Source: an uncultured bacterium
GTDB taxonomy: Bacteria; Myxococcota_A; UBA9160; SMWR01
Assembly: GCA_937937315.1 (NCBI GenBank)
Contig: CALDCK010000102.1
Location: 1 to 34,254, forward strand
DNA: 34,254 nucleotides
Direction of reading: 5' to 3'
The translations under genes and the position numbers were made by a program. The notes under the pieces were generated by a model. That model searched no databases. It saw only the letters and a list, made by a program, of their open reading frames with translations, and was not told where the DNA came from. Shown here piece after piece: positions 17,816 to 26,948 of this stretch (its first letter is position 1; the number at the start of each line of letters is the position of its first letter).

Positions 17816-18991
17816 CTAGAGGGAGATCTGGGCCGCTGCGGCATCGTCCGAAGGCTCGGTGATCTGGGTGACGTCGGACTCGCAGACCCCCTCGGCGAGG
17901 ATCTCGAGGAAGATCGCGGTAAGAGCCGGGTCGAACTGCACCGCGGCGAAGCGCTTGAACTCTCCGAGCACGATCTCCCGCCGCAGCGCTTGCCGGTAGG
18001 GCCGGTCGCAGGTCATCGCGTCGAAGGCGTCGGCGATCGACACGATTCGGGCCTCGAAGGGGATCTCCTCCCCGGCGAGCCCGTCCGGGTAGCCGGTGCC
18101 GTCCCACCACTCGTGGTGGTGACGGATCGTGAGCGGGACGATCGCCGGCAGATCGAGGGGCCTCAGCAGGTGTGCACCGATCACCGGGTGCTGCTCGACC
18201 AGGGCCCGCTCCGAGGGCTCCAGGGCGCCGGCCCGCAGCAGCAGATCCGTCGGGACCCCGACCTTGCCGAGGTCGTGGAGGAATGCGGCGATTCGCACCC
18301 GCTCCTGGGTCTCGGTCGGAAGCTCGAGTCGCTCGGCCATCAGGCTCGAGTAGAAGGCCACCCGCCGGGCGTGACCGCGCATGAAGCGGTCCTTGGTCTC
18401 GATGGTCTCGGCGAGCACCTCGAGGAACTCGACGGTCTGATCGGGCTCGGGTCCTTCCGGCGCTCCGAGGGAGATGGCGCGATCGCCGAACAGGAGCCTC
18501 AGCTTCCCGCGCATCCCCTGGCTGCGCTGCACCTCTTCGAGGATCGCAGTCGCATCGCGGTCCCGACCGACGGCGTCGCCCAGGGCCTCGAGGAAGGTCA
18601 CGAGGCCAGTCCGGGCCTTCCGCCGCGTCAGGGCGCGGGTCACGGCGGCGGTGACCTGCACGACGTCGAAGGGCTTCTGCAGGTAGTCGCAGATGCCGTG
18701 GCGGATACCTTCGGTGGCGCTCTCGATCGACGCGCATCCGGTCACGATGATGATCTCGACGTGGGGATGCTCCTCGCGGACCGTGCGCATCACCTCCTCG
18801 CCGCCCATGCCGGGCATCTTGAGGTCGAGGGTGAGGACGTCCACGGACTCGCCGCGCAGGCACTCGAGGGCCTCGGAGCCGCTGCGCGCCCGGAGGACGC
18901 GGTAGGTCGGGGCCAGAATCATGCGCAGGGACTCGCGAGGTCCGCGCTCGTCGTCCACCACCAGGACCGTGGCCCGCCTCTCGTCTCCCAT
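17816..18991 (-). CDS. Response regulator with HD-GYP domain
   Basis: Receiver-HD-GYP protein predicted to hydrolyse cyclic di-GMP when its receiver is phosphorylated. The 391-aa product has an intact receiver: D13/D14 acidic pair, phosphoacceptor D56 in [12 protein letters not shown]84 and K106 in QKPFD. A helical linker of about 75 residues leads to the HD-GYP domain: H207, H239-D240 in [10 protein letters not shown]268, [14 protein letters not shown] with the GYP at 300-302, and [13 protein letters not shown]. All catalytic motifs look complete. It lies downstream of the chimera at 19132-21288 on the same strand, its possible signalling partner, and upstream of tatBC. ATG 18991 is the first good start before the receiver. 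Confidence 0.94.
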   Translation of the reverse strand: MGDERRATVLVVDDERGPRESLRMILAPTYRVLRARSGSEALECLRGESVDVLTLDLKMPGMGGEEVMRTVREEHPHVEIIIVTGCASIESATEGIRHGICDYLQKPFDVVQVTAAVTRALTRRKARTGLVTFLEALGDAVGRDRDATAILEEVQRSQGMRGKLRLLFGDRAISLGAPEGPEPDQTVEFLEVLAETIETKDRFMRGHARRVAFYSSLMAERLELPTETQERVRIAAFLHDLGKVGVPTDLLLRAGALEPSERALVEQHPVIGAHLLRPLDLPAIVPLTIRHHHEWWDGTGYPDGLAGEEIPFEARIVSIADAFDAMTCDRPYRQALRREIVLGEFKRFAAVQFDPALTAIFLEILAEGVCESDVTQITEPSDDAAAAQISL

Positions 18992-19041
18992 GCAGCCTCC
19001 CCTGGCGATCCGACGCCGCGCGCAGCGATCCACGCGAGACC

Positions 19042-19056
19042 GCCGCTGGGAGCGGC
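19042..19056. other. Hairpin between the signalling chimera and HD-GYP genes
   Basis: GCCGC-TGGGA-GCGGC has 5-bp arms and an alternative outer pairing CCGCC (19040-19044) with GGCGG (19060-19064). It lies in the 140-bp gap between two minus-strand genes. Without a T-run it is at most a weak terminator or attenuator candidate. Confidence 0.3.
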
Positions 19057-19131
19057 ATCGGCGGATCGCCCCTTCGACTGAATCCCGGACCCGTCTCCGG
19101 AGCGGGCTCGGGCGGGTGGCCCCCCGGCGGC

Positions 19132-21288
19132 TCAGGCCGGCGCGGGCAGATCGATCAGGATCACGGTCTCTTCGCCGTCGGTGGAGGTCACCCCCAGGGT
19201 GCCTCCCTGGGCTCGCACGACGATCTCGGCGATCAGAAGCTCCAGGGACTCCTCCGGCGTCGTGCCGCCGATGGTGCCCGGCGGGCCTTCGCCGTTGGGG
19301 TCGTGGAAGCGGATCAGGATCCGGACCGTGGGGCCGGCCCCACCGCTGGCGGCGTGGTGACGGGAGGCCAGATACACGTCCCCGTGGCTCGGGACCCACT
19401 CGAGGGCGCGGCCGAGCAGGGTGTCGAGGGCGAAGCGAAGCTGGGCCTCGTCGCAGATCGCGTGGGGCTCGGTGGTGTCGAGCTCCTTCAGCACCAGCAG
19501 GCGCTGCTCGCGGATCCGGCCGCGGCGAGCGTCGAGCAGGTCCTCCAGCAGCGCGGCCACGTCCACCTGCTCGCGCTTCGGCGGGGAGAGGGTCGCGGCG
19601 TCGGCGAGCCGCTCGATCAGGACGTCGATGCGTCCGACGTCGTCGCGCACCATGTCGGCGAAGCGGTCGCGGAAGCCGGGGTCGTCGAAGCGCTCGGGCA
19701 GCGCCGCGGCGAAGGCGCGGATGGTGGCCAGAGGATTGCGGACCTCCCGGGAGAGCGCGCTCGCGAGGCGCGCCAGGGGCCCGGCGCCGTCCGTCTCCTC
19801 CCTCGCCCGGGCGAAGGAATCGCTGCCGGTCGAGGGCGCGAGAGGGGCCGGTCGATCGATCGCGGGCTCCAGCGCGGGCGGCTTCGGCGACTCGGTCACG
19901 ACCTCCGACTCCGAGGGAAGGGTCTCCTCGAGGAAGGTCTCGAGCTCGAGCTCTCCCGGGTCGCGGTTCGACCCGCCCTCGGGCGTGTCGATCAGGGTTC
20001 CGATCTCGGTCGCATCCAGGGGCTCGTCGAGGAGCGTGCCGAAGTCTCCGGCGTTCTGAGGCTCTTCGAGCAGTGTGCCGAAGTCTGCAGCATTCCGGGG
20101 CTCTTCGAGCGGTGTGCCGAAGTCTCCGGAATTCCGGGGCTCGTCGTCGATGCGGGCGCCGATATCTCCCGGGTCGAGGGGAGCGAAGGCCTCTCCTTCG
20201 AGCTGAAGGTCGTCCGAGCGGATCGGGTCGCTGGAGCAGGCGGCCAGGGTCTGCACCACCAGGGCCTCGAGCTCCGAGACGTTGCCCGGCCAGGGGTACT
20301 CCTCGAGCACGGCCAGCGCGTCCTCGCCGAAGCGCCGCGGCCGCTCCTGACGCGATGTGCACCAGTCGCGTGCGGTCTCTTCGACGATCCGACCCACCAC
20401 CAGCCCCCGTTCGCGCAGCGCCGGGAGATGGATGATCAGCGTCGACAGGCTGCGGCGGAGGCCCGGCTCGATCTGCGGCGCCTCCCGCTCGTCACAGGTG
20501 GCGATCCAGCGCACCAGGGGCGCCCTCACGGCGCCGGTAGGCAGCCCGGACTCGATCCAGCCGTGGAGGATGCGCTGGGTCGTGTTCGACAGGCGCTCCA
20601 CGCTCTCGAGCCAGATCGTCAGGGCCGGGTGGTGGCCTCGGTGGTCCCGGAGCTCGGCCAGGGCTGTCGCGATCTCTCCCGGAGTCGTGTCGGCGGAGCA
20701 GGGCACGTGGGCCAGGGAGCCGCGGCCGGAGCCGCCGAAGAGATGGATGTAGCGGGCGATCACGCTGCGGCCGGTTCCGGGCTCCCCGCAGATCAGGGCC
20801 GGCACGTCGGCGAGCTTGGGATCGAGGGCCCTCAGGAGATCGGGCAGCTCGAGGTCGCTGAACCAGCGGGCAAAGCGGGTGGAGATCGCCTCCCGACGCG
20901 CCCGCTCGGAGAGGGGGGCCGGGCCGATTCCTGCGGGGGGCGAGGCGATCTGCGCGCGCAGGGCATCAGGGCTCGGCGGATAGGCGAAGAATGCGGTGAT
21001 GCGCATGTCGAAGCAGGCCAGGGCGGCCTGCTCTGCGGCGCGGTCGCCCACCAGCAGCCAGCGCGCACGGCTGGTGCCCCGCCGAATCGAGTGGGCGAAC
21101 TGAAGCTCGAGCTCCCAATCTGCGTCCAAGGCCAGGATCACGACGTCCGGACTCGGCGCGGAGGCAAAGCGATGGTCGTCCGGAGCGCCGATCACGGCGC
21201 TCTCCGAGGCGGCAGCGAGGCGGGCAAGAGCCGCGCGCCGGCGGGGATTTCGGTCGACGATCCAAAGCAGGGGCATGGTCCGATTCAT
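19132..21288 (-). CDS. Degenerate receiver / NtrC-like AAA+ / histidine-kinase chimera
   Basis: A 718-aa protein with three signalling modules that each lack key residues. Residues 1-120 resemble a receiver ([26 protein letters not shown]), with VDR replacing the acidic pair and Tyr at the usual Lys position. Residues ~150-370 follow the NtrC-type AAA+ fold: Walker A GEPGTGRS (168-175) has Arg instead of Lys, the GAFTGA loop is absent, and the fold ends in [11 protein letters not shown] (W333) without a DNA-binding HTH. A 4x13-residue repeat follows (381-432). Residues ~500-718 resemble DHp plus ATPase domains, but the H-box reads [11 protein letters not shown] with R514 where His is expected, and the N-box Asn is Arg. 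It probably acts by binding rather than catalysis. Start at 21288 is the best guess; no clear ribosome site is seen. Confidence 0.82.
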   Translation of the reverse strand: MNRTMPLLWIVDRNPRRRAALARLAAASESAVIGAPDDHRFASAPSPDVVILALDADWELELQFAHSIRRGTSRARWLLVGDRAAEQAALACFDMRITAFFAYPPSPDALRAQIASPPAGIGPAPLSERARREAISTRFARWFSDLELPDLLRALDPKLADVPALICGEPGTGRSVIARYIHLFGGSGRGSLAHVPCSADTTPGEIATALAELRDHRGHHPALTIWLESVERLSNTTQRILHGWIESGLPTGAVRAPLVRWIATCDEREAPQIEPGLRRSLSTLIIHLPALRERGLVVGRIVEETARDWCTSRQERPRRFGEDALAVLEEYPWPGNVSELEALVVQTLAACSSDPIRSDDLQLEGEAFAPLDPGDIGARIDDEPRNSGDFGTPLEEPRNAADFGTLLEEPQNAGDFGTLLDEPLDATEIGTLIDTPEGGSNRDPGELELETFLEETLPSESEVVTESPKPPALEPAIDRPAPLAPSTGSDSFARAREETDGAGPLARLASALSREVRNPLATIRAFAAALPERFDDPGFRDRFADMVRDDVGRIDVLIERLADAATLSPPKREQVDVAALLEDLLDARRGRIREQRLLVLKELDTTEPHAICDEAQLRFALDTLLGRALEWVPSHGDVYLASRHHAASGGAGPTVRILIRFHDPNGEGPPGTIGGTTPEESLELLIAEIVVRAQGGTLGVTSTDGEETVILIDLPAPA
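19993..20148 (-). repeat. 39-bp in-frame tandem repeat, four units
   Basis: Four consecutive 39-bp units (19993-20031, 20032-20070, 20071-20109, 20110-20148) lie inside the chimera gene. Each encodes 13 residues of the type [13 protein letters not shown]. Units 2-4 are nearly identical in DNA; unit 1 is more diverged. The period is a multiple of three, so copy changes would preserve the frame. Confidence 0.85.
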
Positions 21289-21627
21289 GGGGGAGGCGAA
21301 GTCCGCGCCGAGCATGCGCAAGCGGTGTGCCAACGATGCAGGGATCCTACATGGACCCGCAAGATGGTGACCCAAGGGTTTGAAGGTGGAACGGAAGTTG
21401 ACTGGGAGCCGGAGACCTCGACCCGCGCGGCTCCGACGCTGCGCGGTCTCGATTGGGAAAAACTTTGCCCTCGCAGCGCCGCGCGAGGTCTGTAAGAGTA
21501 ATTGGCCGTTGGGGCCGCGGGGGTGACGCGAGACGTTGTGACGAGCCGCCGAAGGCGGCTGTGCGGGGAGGCGTCTCCTCGGATGACCCGACGACACCGG
21601 CCGACGCAAAGGGGGGCCTGCACGCCT
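21289..21627. other. Divergent intergenic region between the signalling chimera and thyX
   Basis: The 339 bases hold no credible gene and should contain promoters for both directions. TTGACT (21398-21403) and the AT-richer TGTAAGAGTAATTGG (from 21491) are possible promoter parts, but neither has a convincing partner hexamer. A hairpin AGCCGCC-GAA-GGCGGCT (21544-21560) lies in the thyX leader, followed by GGGGAGG. The first in-frame starts for thyX are ATG 21583 and GTG 21628. Confidence 0.4.
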
Positions 21628-23163
21628 GTGACGGTGATCGATACCGGACCCGTTGTCCGACTACGCAGCGCGACGGACCGCCCCTACGACGACGCCATCG
21701 CCGCGGCGCGCACCTGCTACTCCACGCGGGTCGTCGAAGCGGACGAGATCACCGAGCGGCAGCGGGAGAACATCGGCCCCCTCACTTTCGAGGGCGGTCA
21801 CCATACGGTGTATCAGCACGCGACCTTCGAGTTCGCGCTGTCCGGGATCTCGCGACAGCTGGTCTGGTCCTTCCTCCACGCGTTTCCCTTCTACAACACG
21901 GAGCAGCAGAGTCAGCGCTACGTGAAGCTCGACGAGCCGGCGGCTCATGTGCCGCCCTCCCTCGAGGGCGAGGCGCGCGAGCTCTACACCCGCTCGGTCG
22001 AAGGCGCCTGGCGCGGCTACGGGGAGCTCACGGAGCGGCTGCTTCCGCGCACCCAGAAGACCCTGTCCGATCTCTGGCGGCTGGATCGCCGCCAGGGCGT
22101 GGCCTTCGGCAAGAACGTCGCCCGGGAGGCGGAGAAGAAGGCGATCGAGACGGCGCGTTACGTCCTTCCGATCGGCTGCCACACCGCGATGGTCTACACG
22201 GTCTCGGGGATCGTGCTCCACCGTCTGCGTCGCATGGCCCGGGTGGGCGACGTACCCCAGGAGGCCACCGATGTGGTGGAGCGGATGGTGGCCGAGGTGG
22301 AGCGGCTCGATCCCAGCTTCTTCGGGCGGGTGGGCGAGCCGGCGCTGAAGGAGGAAGAGGTCGTGGAGCAGCGGCTCGCGCCGCCGGGACTCGGCGACCC
22401 GGCTGCGCTCGAGGCCTTCGACAAATCCCTCGACGGTCGCACGGCCCGCCTCGTCGACTGGAGCGCGCGGGCGCCGGAGGTGGTCGCGGACGCGGTGCGT
22501 CACGTGCTCGGGCGCAGCGATCTGGCCGACGACGAGGCCCTGGCCCTCGCCCTCGATCCCGGCCGGAACCCGTATCGACTGGATCGGCTGAATGTCTCCA
22601 CCCACGCGCCGATCATGCGCGCCCTGGCCCACGCCCACTTCGTGTTCCGCAAGAAGCTCTCCCACACGGCGGACTCCCAGGACCAGCGCCATCGCACGGT
22701 TCCGGGCTCGCGCCCCCTGCTGTCGCGGACGGTTCCGGGGGTCGTGGACGTCATCGAGCCCGAGCTGATCGCCGAGGACCCGGCGAGTCATGCCCTGTTC
22801 CGGGAGCTCGTCGAGGAGCAGTGGGACGTGCGGTCCCGGCTGCTCGCCCTGGGCGCCGCGCCGGAGGCCGCCCTCTACGTGCTGCCGAACGCCCTGGCGA
22901 TCCGTTTCGAGGAGTCGGGCACGCTGCTCGACCTCATCCACAAATGGACGATGCGCACCTGTCTGAACGCCCAGTGGGAGATCTGGCAGGCGTCGATGGA
23001 CGAGATCGAGCAGGTGAGGGGCGTCCATCCGTCGCTGGTGGAGCACGTCGGTCCGCCCTGCTTCGTGCGTAGTGGCCACGCCCGACCGCGCTGCACCGAG
23101 GGAACCCACTTCTGTGGCATCCCGGTCTGGCGGAGCTTCCCAGACACACAGCGAGTCATCTGA
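21628..23163 (+). CDS. Tandem ThyX-type (flavin-dependent thymidylate synthase-like) protein
   Basis: ThyX enzymes make dTMP from dUMP with FAD and methylenetetrahydrofolate. At 511 aa this protein is about twice the usual length and reads as two ThyX-like halves. Half 1 has AARTCYSTRVV, GHHTVYQHATFEFALSGISR and NTEQQSQRYVKL (from residue 92 the EQQSQRYV segment); half 2 has STHAPIMRALAHAHFVFRKK, then SQDQRHRTVPGSR (RHR at 354-356) and a C-terminal MRTCLNAQWEIW helix. The standard RHR-x7-S signature is incomplete in both halves, so activity is not certain. GTG 21628 fits the family N-terminus (TVIDTGPVVRLRS); ATG 21583 is an alternative. The stop overlaps the next gene by one base. Confidence 0.88.
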   Translation: MTVIDTGPVVRLRSATDRPYDDAIAAARTCYSTRVVEADEITERQRENIGPLTFEGGHHTVYQHATFEFALSGISRQLVWSFLHAFPFYNTEQQSQRYVKLDEPAAHVPPSLEGEARELYTRSVEGAWRGYGELTERLLPRTQKTLSDLWRLDRRQGVAFGKNVAREAEKKAIETARYVLPIGCHTAMVYTVSGIVLHRLRRMARVGDVPQEATDVVERMVAEVERLDPSFFGRVGEPALKEEEVVEQRLAPPGLGDPAALEAFDKSLDGRTARLVDWSARAPEVVADAVRHVLGRSDLADDEALALALDPGRNPYRLDRLNVSTHAPIMRALAHAHFVFRKKLSHTADSQDQRHRTVPGSRPLLSRTVPGVVDVIEPELIAEDPASHALFRELVEEQWDVRSRLLALGAAPEAALYVLPNALAIRFEESGTLLDLIHKWTMRTCLNAQWEIWQASMDEIEQVRGVHPSLVEHVGPPCFVRSGHARPRCTEGTHFCGIPVWRSFPDTQRVI

Positions 23164-24695
23164 TGCGCACCGGCCCGGCGGTCTCGCCGCCGCGTTCCCG
23201 GACGCGATCGGGTCGTCGCTGGATCGGGATCCCCCTCGCCCTCGTAGCCTGCCTGTCCATCGCCGGCGGCGCCGTCGCCGAGGAGGTCGACCTGGAGGGA
23301 AGCTGGTACGTCCTGATCCACTACAAGGACGACCACGGGGGAGATCCGGACCAGGACCGCTGGGATGACAGGCTCTGGATCTTCGAATCCAAGGGCCGGC
23401 GCCTGAGCTGGACCGAGTATCCGATCGTCGTGTTCGAGGACGAGTCGGGGCGCTTCGAGCGGCGGCACACGGGTCAGTACGCCCGCATCCTCCACGCCTG
23501 GGAGCCCGACGGCGCGCAGCGCGCCAACATCGCGGCGGGGCTCCAGGTCAACACCCGCGGCTCGAAGACCAAGACTCTGCGGGGATCCGACGCGAAGGGC
23601 TGGGCGTCGGGCCGCAGGCGGTCCGCGGGCTCTGCGTCGGTCGTGACCTACCAGGAGGTGTGGAGCGTCGAGGGCACGCCCGATCTGCCGATCTTCCGGC
23701 GCGCCGACTTCATGGGCAGCGACGGTGGCCGGACCGACACGATGGAGGGCCTCACCGAGTACGCGACGACGAAGGTGCGGCAGCGCGGCGACCTCCTCGA
23801 GGGCACCTTCGAGCGCGACGGCACCCGTCACGGGACCTTCAAGATGATGCGCTCCGGCGGCGCGAAGTCCCTCGGTCCAGGCAGCTCCCAGCAGGAGCGT
23901 CAGCAGCAGGCCTTCCGTCGAAGCGTCGCCGCCAGCCCCCAGATCCGGGCGCAGGCTGCCCAGGACGTGAAGGAGGGCCTCGACGCCTCGGGCATCTTCC
24001 TCGGAGCGGCGGATCTCGACCTGCTCGCGGGAGACGTGGTCCTGTGGTCGATGGACGGCGTTCCGCCCCAGGAGATGCGTCGACGGCTCGGCGAGCGCAT
24101 GATCCGCGACTACTGGAGCTTCCTGCCGAAGGGCGCGTCCCACGACGACGGCGTGCTCTATCGCTTCCCCTTCGACCCGGCGACGGCGCGGCCGCTGCTC
24201 CTCGGCGCGGGTGGGGAGGGCGCCGAGGCCCTGGGCGCGGATGGTGGGTCGGGTCAGTTCGAGGCCCTGGCACGCCACGGGGGATGGGCGCAGCAATCCT
24301 TCAAGTTCGGCATGCCCGAGGGCAGCACGATCCGGGCGGCGCGCGGCGGCGAGGTCGCGCGGGTGGTGGACGGCTTCGAGCCCGAGGCGGGCCAGGATCT
24401 CGGCGGCAATCCCAACGGGGTGTGGGTCCTCCACGAGGACGGCACCGCCGCCTTCTACCTCCACCTGGCCGATCGGATTCCGGTCCGGCCCGGCCAACGG
24501 GTCGAAGCGGGCCAGGAGCTGGGGCGCTCCGGGAAGCCCGGCTACGCAGACGCCCCGCTGCTCCACTTCATGGTGATCCGCGTCGATGAAGGGGGGGCGC
24601 CTCACTCGGTCGGGATCCGCTTCGACGACGGCAGCGAGGCGGGCGTGACCCCCCAGGTGGGGTACGGCTACCCGGGCGGCCGTCCCTCGTCGTGA
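23163..24695 (+). CDS. Exported protein with degenerate LytM/M23 domain
   Basis: A 510-aa protein with a basic, hydrophobic N-terminal signal peptide ending near GGAVAEE. The first ~330 residues are not recognised: an EVDLEGSWYVLIHYKDD segment suggests a beta-rich domain, and a Gln/Arg-rich stretch follows. The C-terminal ~150 residues follow the M23 beta fold: GSTIRAARGGEVARVVDG, AFYLHLADRIPVRPGQRV and APLLHFMVIRVDEG. The usual first zinc-site HxxxD is replaced (SFKFGM) and the HxH motif has become LLH, so hydrolysis is unlikely. Such degenerate LytM domains (EnvC, NlpD) act as amidase activators. ATG 23163 overlaps the ThyX stop (TGATG); its own stop overlaps the acetyltransferase start. 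Confidence 0.82.
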   Translation: MRTGPAVSPPRSRTRSGRRWIGIPLALVACLSIAGGAVAEEVDLEGSWYVLIHYKDDHGGDPDQDRWDDRLWIFESKGRRLSWTEYPIVVFEDESGRFERRHTGQYARILHAWEPDGAQRANIAAGLQVNTRGSKTKTLRGSDAKGWASGRRRSAGSASVVTYQEVWSVEGTPDLPIFRRADFMGSDGGRTDTMEGLTEYATTKVRQRGDLLEGTFERDGTRHGTFKMMRSGGAKSLGPGSSQQERQQQAFRRSVAASPQIRAQAAQDVKEGLDASGIFLGAADLDLLAGDVVLWSMDGVPPQEMRRRLGERMIRDYWSFLPKGASHDDGVLYRFPFDPATARPLLLGAGGEGAEALGADGGSGQFEALARHGGWAQQSFKFGMPEGSTIRAARGGEVARVVDGFEPEAGQDLGGNPNGVWVLHEDGTAAFYLHLADRIPVRPGQRVEAGQELGRSGKPGYADAPLLHFMVIRVDEGGAPHSVGIRFDDGSEAGVTPQVGYGYPGGRPSS

Positions 24696-25162
24696 ACGGC
24701 GGGGTGCGCCGCGCCGAGCAGGCCGACCTCGACCGCATCGTCGCCCTGTGGCTGGCCCTCACGGAGCACCACGCGCGCCTCGATCCGCTCTTTGCCCTGC
24801 GCCCGGACGCCGCGTCGGAGGCGCACCGACTCGTGGCGGCCCAGCTCCGAGATCCCGACGTCGCCTGCTTCGTCCAGGCCGAGGAAGGGTCCCTGACCGG
24901 CCTGTGCATCGTGCGGGTCGATCGCGCCCCGCCGATCCACGCGGAGCTGCGGCGGGCCGAGATCACGGATCTCTTCGTCGCGCCGGCGCACCGGCGCGGC
25001 GGAGTGGGGCGAGCGTTGCTCGGGGCGGCCCTCGACTGGGCCCGCTCGCGCGGCATCGACCGCGTCGAGGCGCGGGTCTCGTCGGAGAATCGCCCGGGCC
25101 AGGCGTTCTGGCGGGCCTCGGGCTTCGGTGATTTCATGGACGTTCTGCACCGCCGCTTGTAG
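24692..25162 (+). CDS. GNAT-family N-acetyltransferase
   Basis: Transfers an acetyl group from acetyl-CoA to an amine; the substrate is unknown. The 156-aa length is typical for GNAT. Visible elements are the N-terminal RRAEQADLDRIVALWLALTE, the strand before motif A ITDLFVAPAHRRGGVGRAL with the acetyl-CoA pyrophosphate loop RRGGVG, and the C-terminal ENRPGQAFWRASGF. GTG 24692 overlaps the stop of the preceding gene (GTGA), so it is probably co-translated with the LytM-like protein and ThyX. Nothing in the pocket can be read to name an acceptor. Confidence 0.9.
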   Translation: MNGGVRRAEQADLDRIVALWLALTEHHARLDPLFALRPDAASEAHRLVAAQLRDPDVACFVQAEEGSLTGLCIVRVDRAPPIHAELRRAEITDLFVAPAHRRGGVGRALLGAALDWARSRGIDRVEARVSSENRPGQAFWRASGFGDFMDVLHRRL

Positions 25163-25190
25163 CTTCCCGGTGCGCACTCCCGAGGACGAC

Positions 25191-26519
25191 ATGACCCCCG
25201 CAGCCAAGCTGAATCCCCTCGCCCGTGAGCTCAACGAGCGTCTCGTCGAAGCCGCGCCCGAAGTGCTCGAGATGCTCTCGGCCCTCGGCCGCCGACTCTA
25301 CTTCCCGAAAGGAATCCTCTTCCAGACGGCCGAGGCGAAGCAGAAGGCCCATCGCTTCAACGCGACCATCGGCATCGCGACCGAGGACGGCGATCCCATG
25401 TATCTGCCGTCGATCGCCGCCCACCTGGCGGACGTGGCTCCGTCGGAGGCCTTCTCCTACGCGCCTCCCGCAGGGCAGCCCGCGCTGCGCGAGCGCTGGC
25501 GCGAGAAGATGCTCGCGGAGAACCCGTCTCTGCGCGGGAAGGCGTTCGGTCAGCCGATCGTCACCTCCGCCATCACCCACGGTCTGTCCCTGGTGGGCGA
25601 TCTCTTCGTCGATCCCGGCGACTGCATCGTCATGCCCGACAAGCTCTGGGGCAACTACCGCCTCACCTACGAGGTGCGGCTCGGCGCCGAGATCGCGACC
25701 TTCCCCTTCTACGACGGGAAGGGCTTCTCGACCCAGGCCTTCGCCCGGGCCCTGGAGGAGAACGCCGAGGGCCGCGAGAAGCTCGTGGTGCTGCTGAACT
25801 TCCCGAACAACCCGACCGGCTATATGCCCACCGTCGCCGAAGCCGACGCGATCGTCGCGGCCTTCGAGGCCCAGGCGGCGCGCGGCACGCGTATCGTGGC
25901 GGTGCTCGACGACGCCTACTTCGGCCTCTTCTACCACCTCGACGGCCCCACGGCGACGGAGTCACTCTTCGGACGGCTCACCAATCTGCATCCCAATCTC
26001 CTGGCGGTGCGTCTCGACGGCGCGACCAAGGAGCTCTTCGTCTGGGGCCTCCGCTGCGGCTTCGTGACCTTCGGTCCGGGGCGAGCCGATGCAGCCGATG
26101 TCGTGTGCGAGGTGCTCGATGCCAAGTCGCGGGGGGCGATCCGCGGGGCCGTTTCGAACGCTCCCCAGCTGTCGCAATCCCTGGTGGCGAAGGCGCTGGC
26201 CTCGGGATCGATCGACGCGGAGCGGAAGCAGAAATGCGAGCTCTTGCGCGCCCGCGCCGAGCGGGTCCACGCCGTGGCGAGTGCTCCGCGCTTCCGGGAG
26301 AGCTGGAGCGTGCACCCCTTCAACAGCGGCTACTTCATGTGCGTCGAGACGAAGGGGGCGACCGCCGAGTCGGTGCGCGTCCACCTGCTCGACTCCGAAG
26401 GCATCGGCACCATCGCCGCCGGAGGCCACGATCTGCGCATCGCGTTCTCGTGTCTGGAAGAGGACGAGATCGAGCCGCTCTTCGAGGCCCTGCACCGCGC
26501 GATTCAGAAGCTGATCTAG
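25191..26519 (+). CDS. PLP-dependent aminotransferase, class I/II
   Basis: Fold-type I aminotransferase, substrate unresolved. The 442-aa product shows YAPPAGQPALRERWRE, the substrate/PLP segment NFPNNPTGYMP, DDAYFGLFY and the likely PLP lysine K280 in LDGATKELFVWGLRCGF. The N-terminal ~60 residues (RRLYFPKGILFQTAEAKQKA) are longer than in ordinary aspartate aminotransferases, so it belongs to a less studied subgroup. ATG 25191 has AGGA (25183-25186) four bases upstream. It follows the acetyltransferase after 28 bases and may share its transcript. Confidence 0.9.
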   Translation: MTPAAKLNPLARELNERLVEAAPEVLEMLSALGRRLYFPKGILFQTAEAKQKAHRFNATIGIATEDGDPMYLPSIAAHLADVAPSEAFSYAPPAGQPALRERWREKMLAENPSLRGKAFGQPIVTSAITHGLSLVGDLFVDPGDCIVMPDKLWGNYRLTYEVRLGAEIATFPFYDGKGFSTQAFARALEENAEGREKLVVLLNFPNNPTGYMPTVAEADAIVAAFEAQAARGTRIVAVLDDAYFGLFYHLDGPTATESLFGRLTNLHPNLLAVRLDGATKELFVWGLRCGFVTFGPGRADAADVVCEVLDAKSRGAIRGAVSNAPQLSQSLVAKALASGSIDAERKQKCELLRARAERVHAVASAPRFRESWSVHPFNSGYFMCVETKGATAESVRVHLLDSEGIGTIAAGGHDLRIAFSCLEEDEIEPLFEALHRAIQKLI

Positions 26520-26948
26520 CGGATCTCGCTCGCTCGCCCACCGCGTGGCCATGCCTCGAAGGGGCTCGCCTCGCGTGTGGGCCGCTCCGAGGGCGCTCTG
26601 CGGAGGATCGCGCTGCGGAGGGCCCTAAAGCCCGGAGGCGCCTCGGCCGACCTCAGGAGAGTGCAACTGTCGTGCATTTCCAGTGCGGCGGGGTTAGTGT
26701 CCCGGCCTTGCCAGCGGATTTGTCCTCCAAGGCCAGAGCGAAAGGTCCACAACGAAGCTTCGACGGTAGGTCCCCGCGGGATCCCCAGCGTGATCCGGTC
26801 TTCGATCGGGCGCGCGCCTCGCGAGAATCCATCGTCACAGGGAGCGTTCGCTCGCGCCGCCGACACCGTCTGGTCCGGCTGGCCGAACCCGCTCCCGCTC
26901 TTCGTAGGGCCCTCCCCCCGCCCGACGCCAAGCCTCAGGAGCGGTTCC
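26520..26948. other. Non-coding gap between the aminotransferase and M23 peptidase genes
   Basis: The 429 bases show no convincing gene. The M23 frame stays open up to 26577, but the extension is Arg/Ser-rich and lacks domain features, so I treat it as untranslated. A direct repeat CTGCGGAGG occurs at 26598-26606 and 26613-26621. I see no clear promoter, although one is expected here. Confidence 0.5.

Noticed and set aside
19993-20148. CRISPR or mobile repeat
   Set aside because: Units abut without spacers and stay in frame within a protein; this is a coding minisatellite.
26577-26948. N-terminal extension of the M23 peptidase
   Set aside because: Sequence lacks a signal or domain, while ATG 26949 has AGGAG at ideal spacing followed by a membrane anchor.
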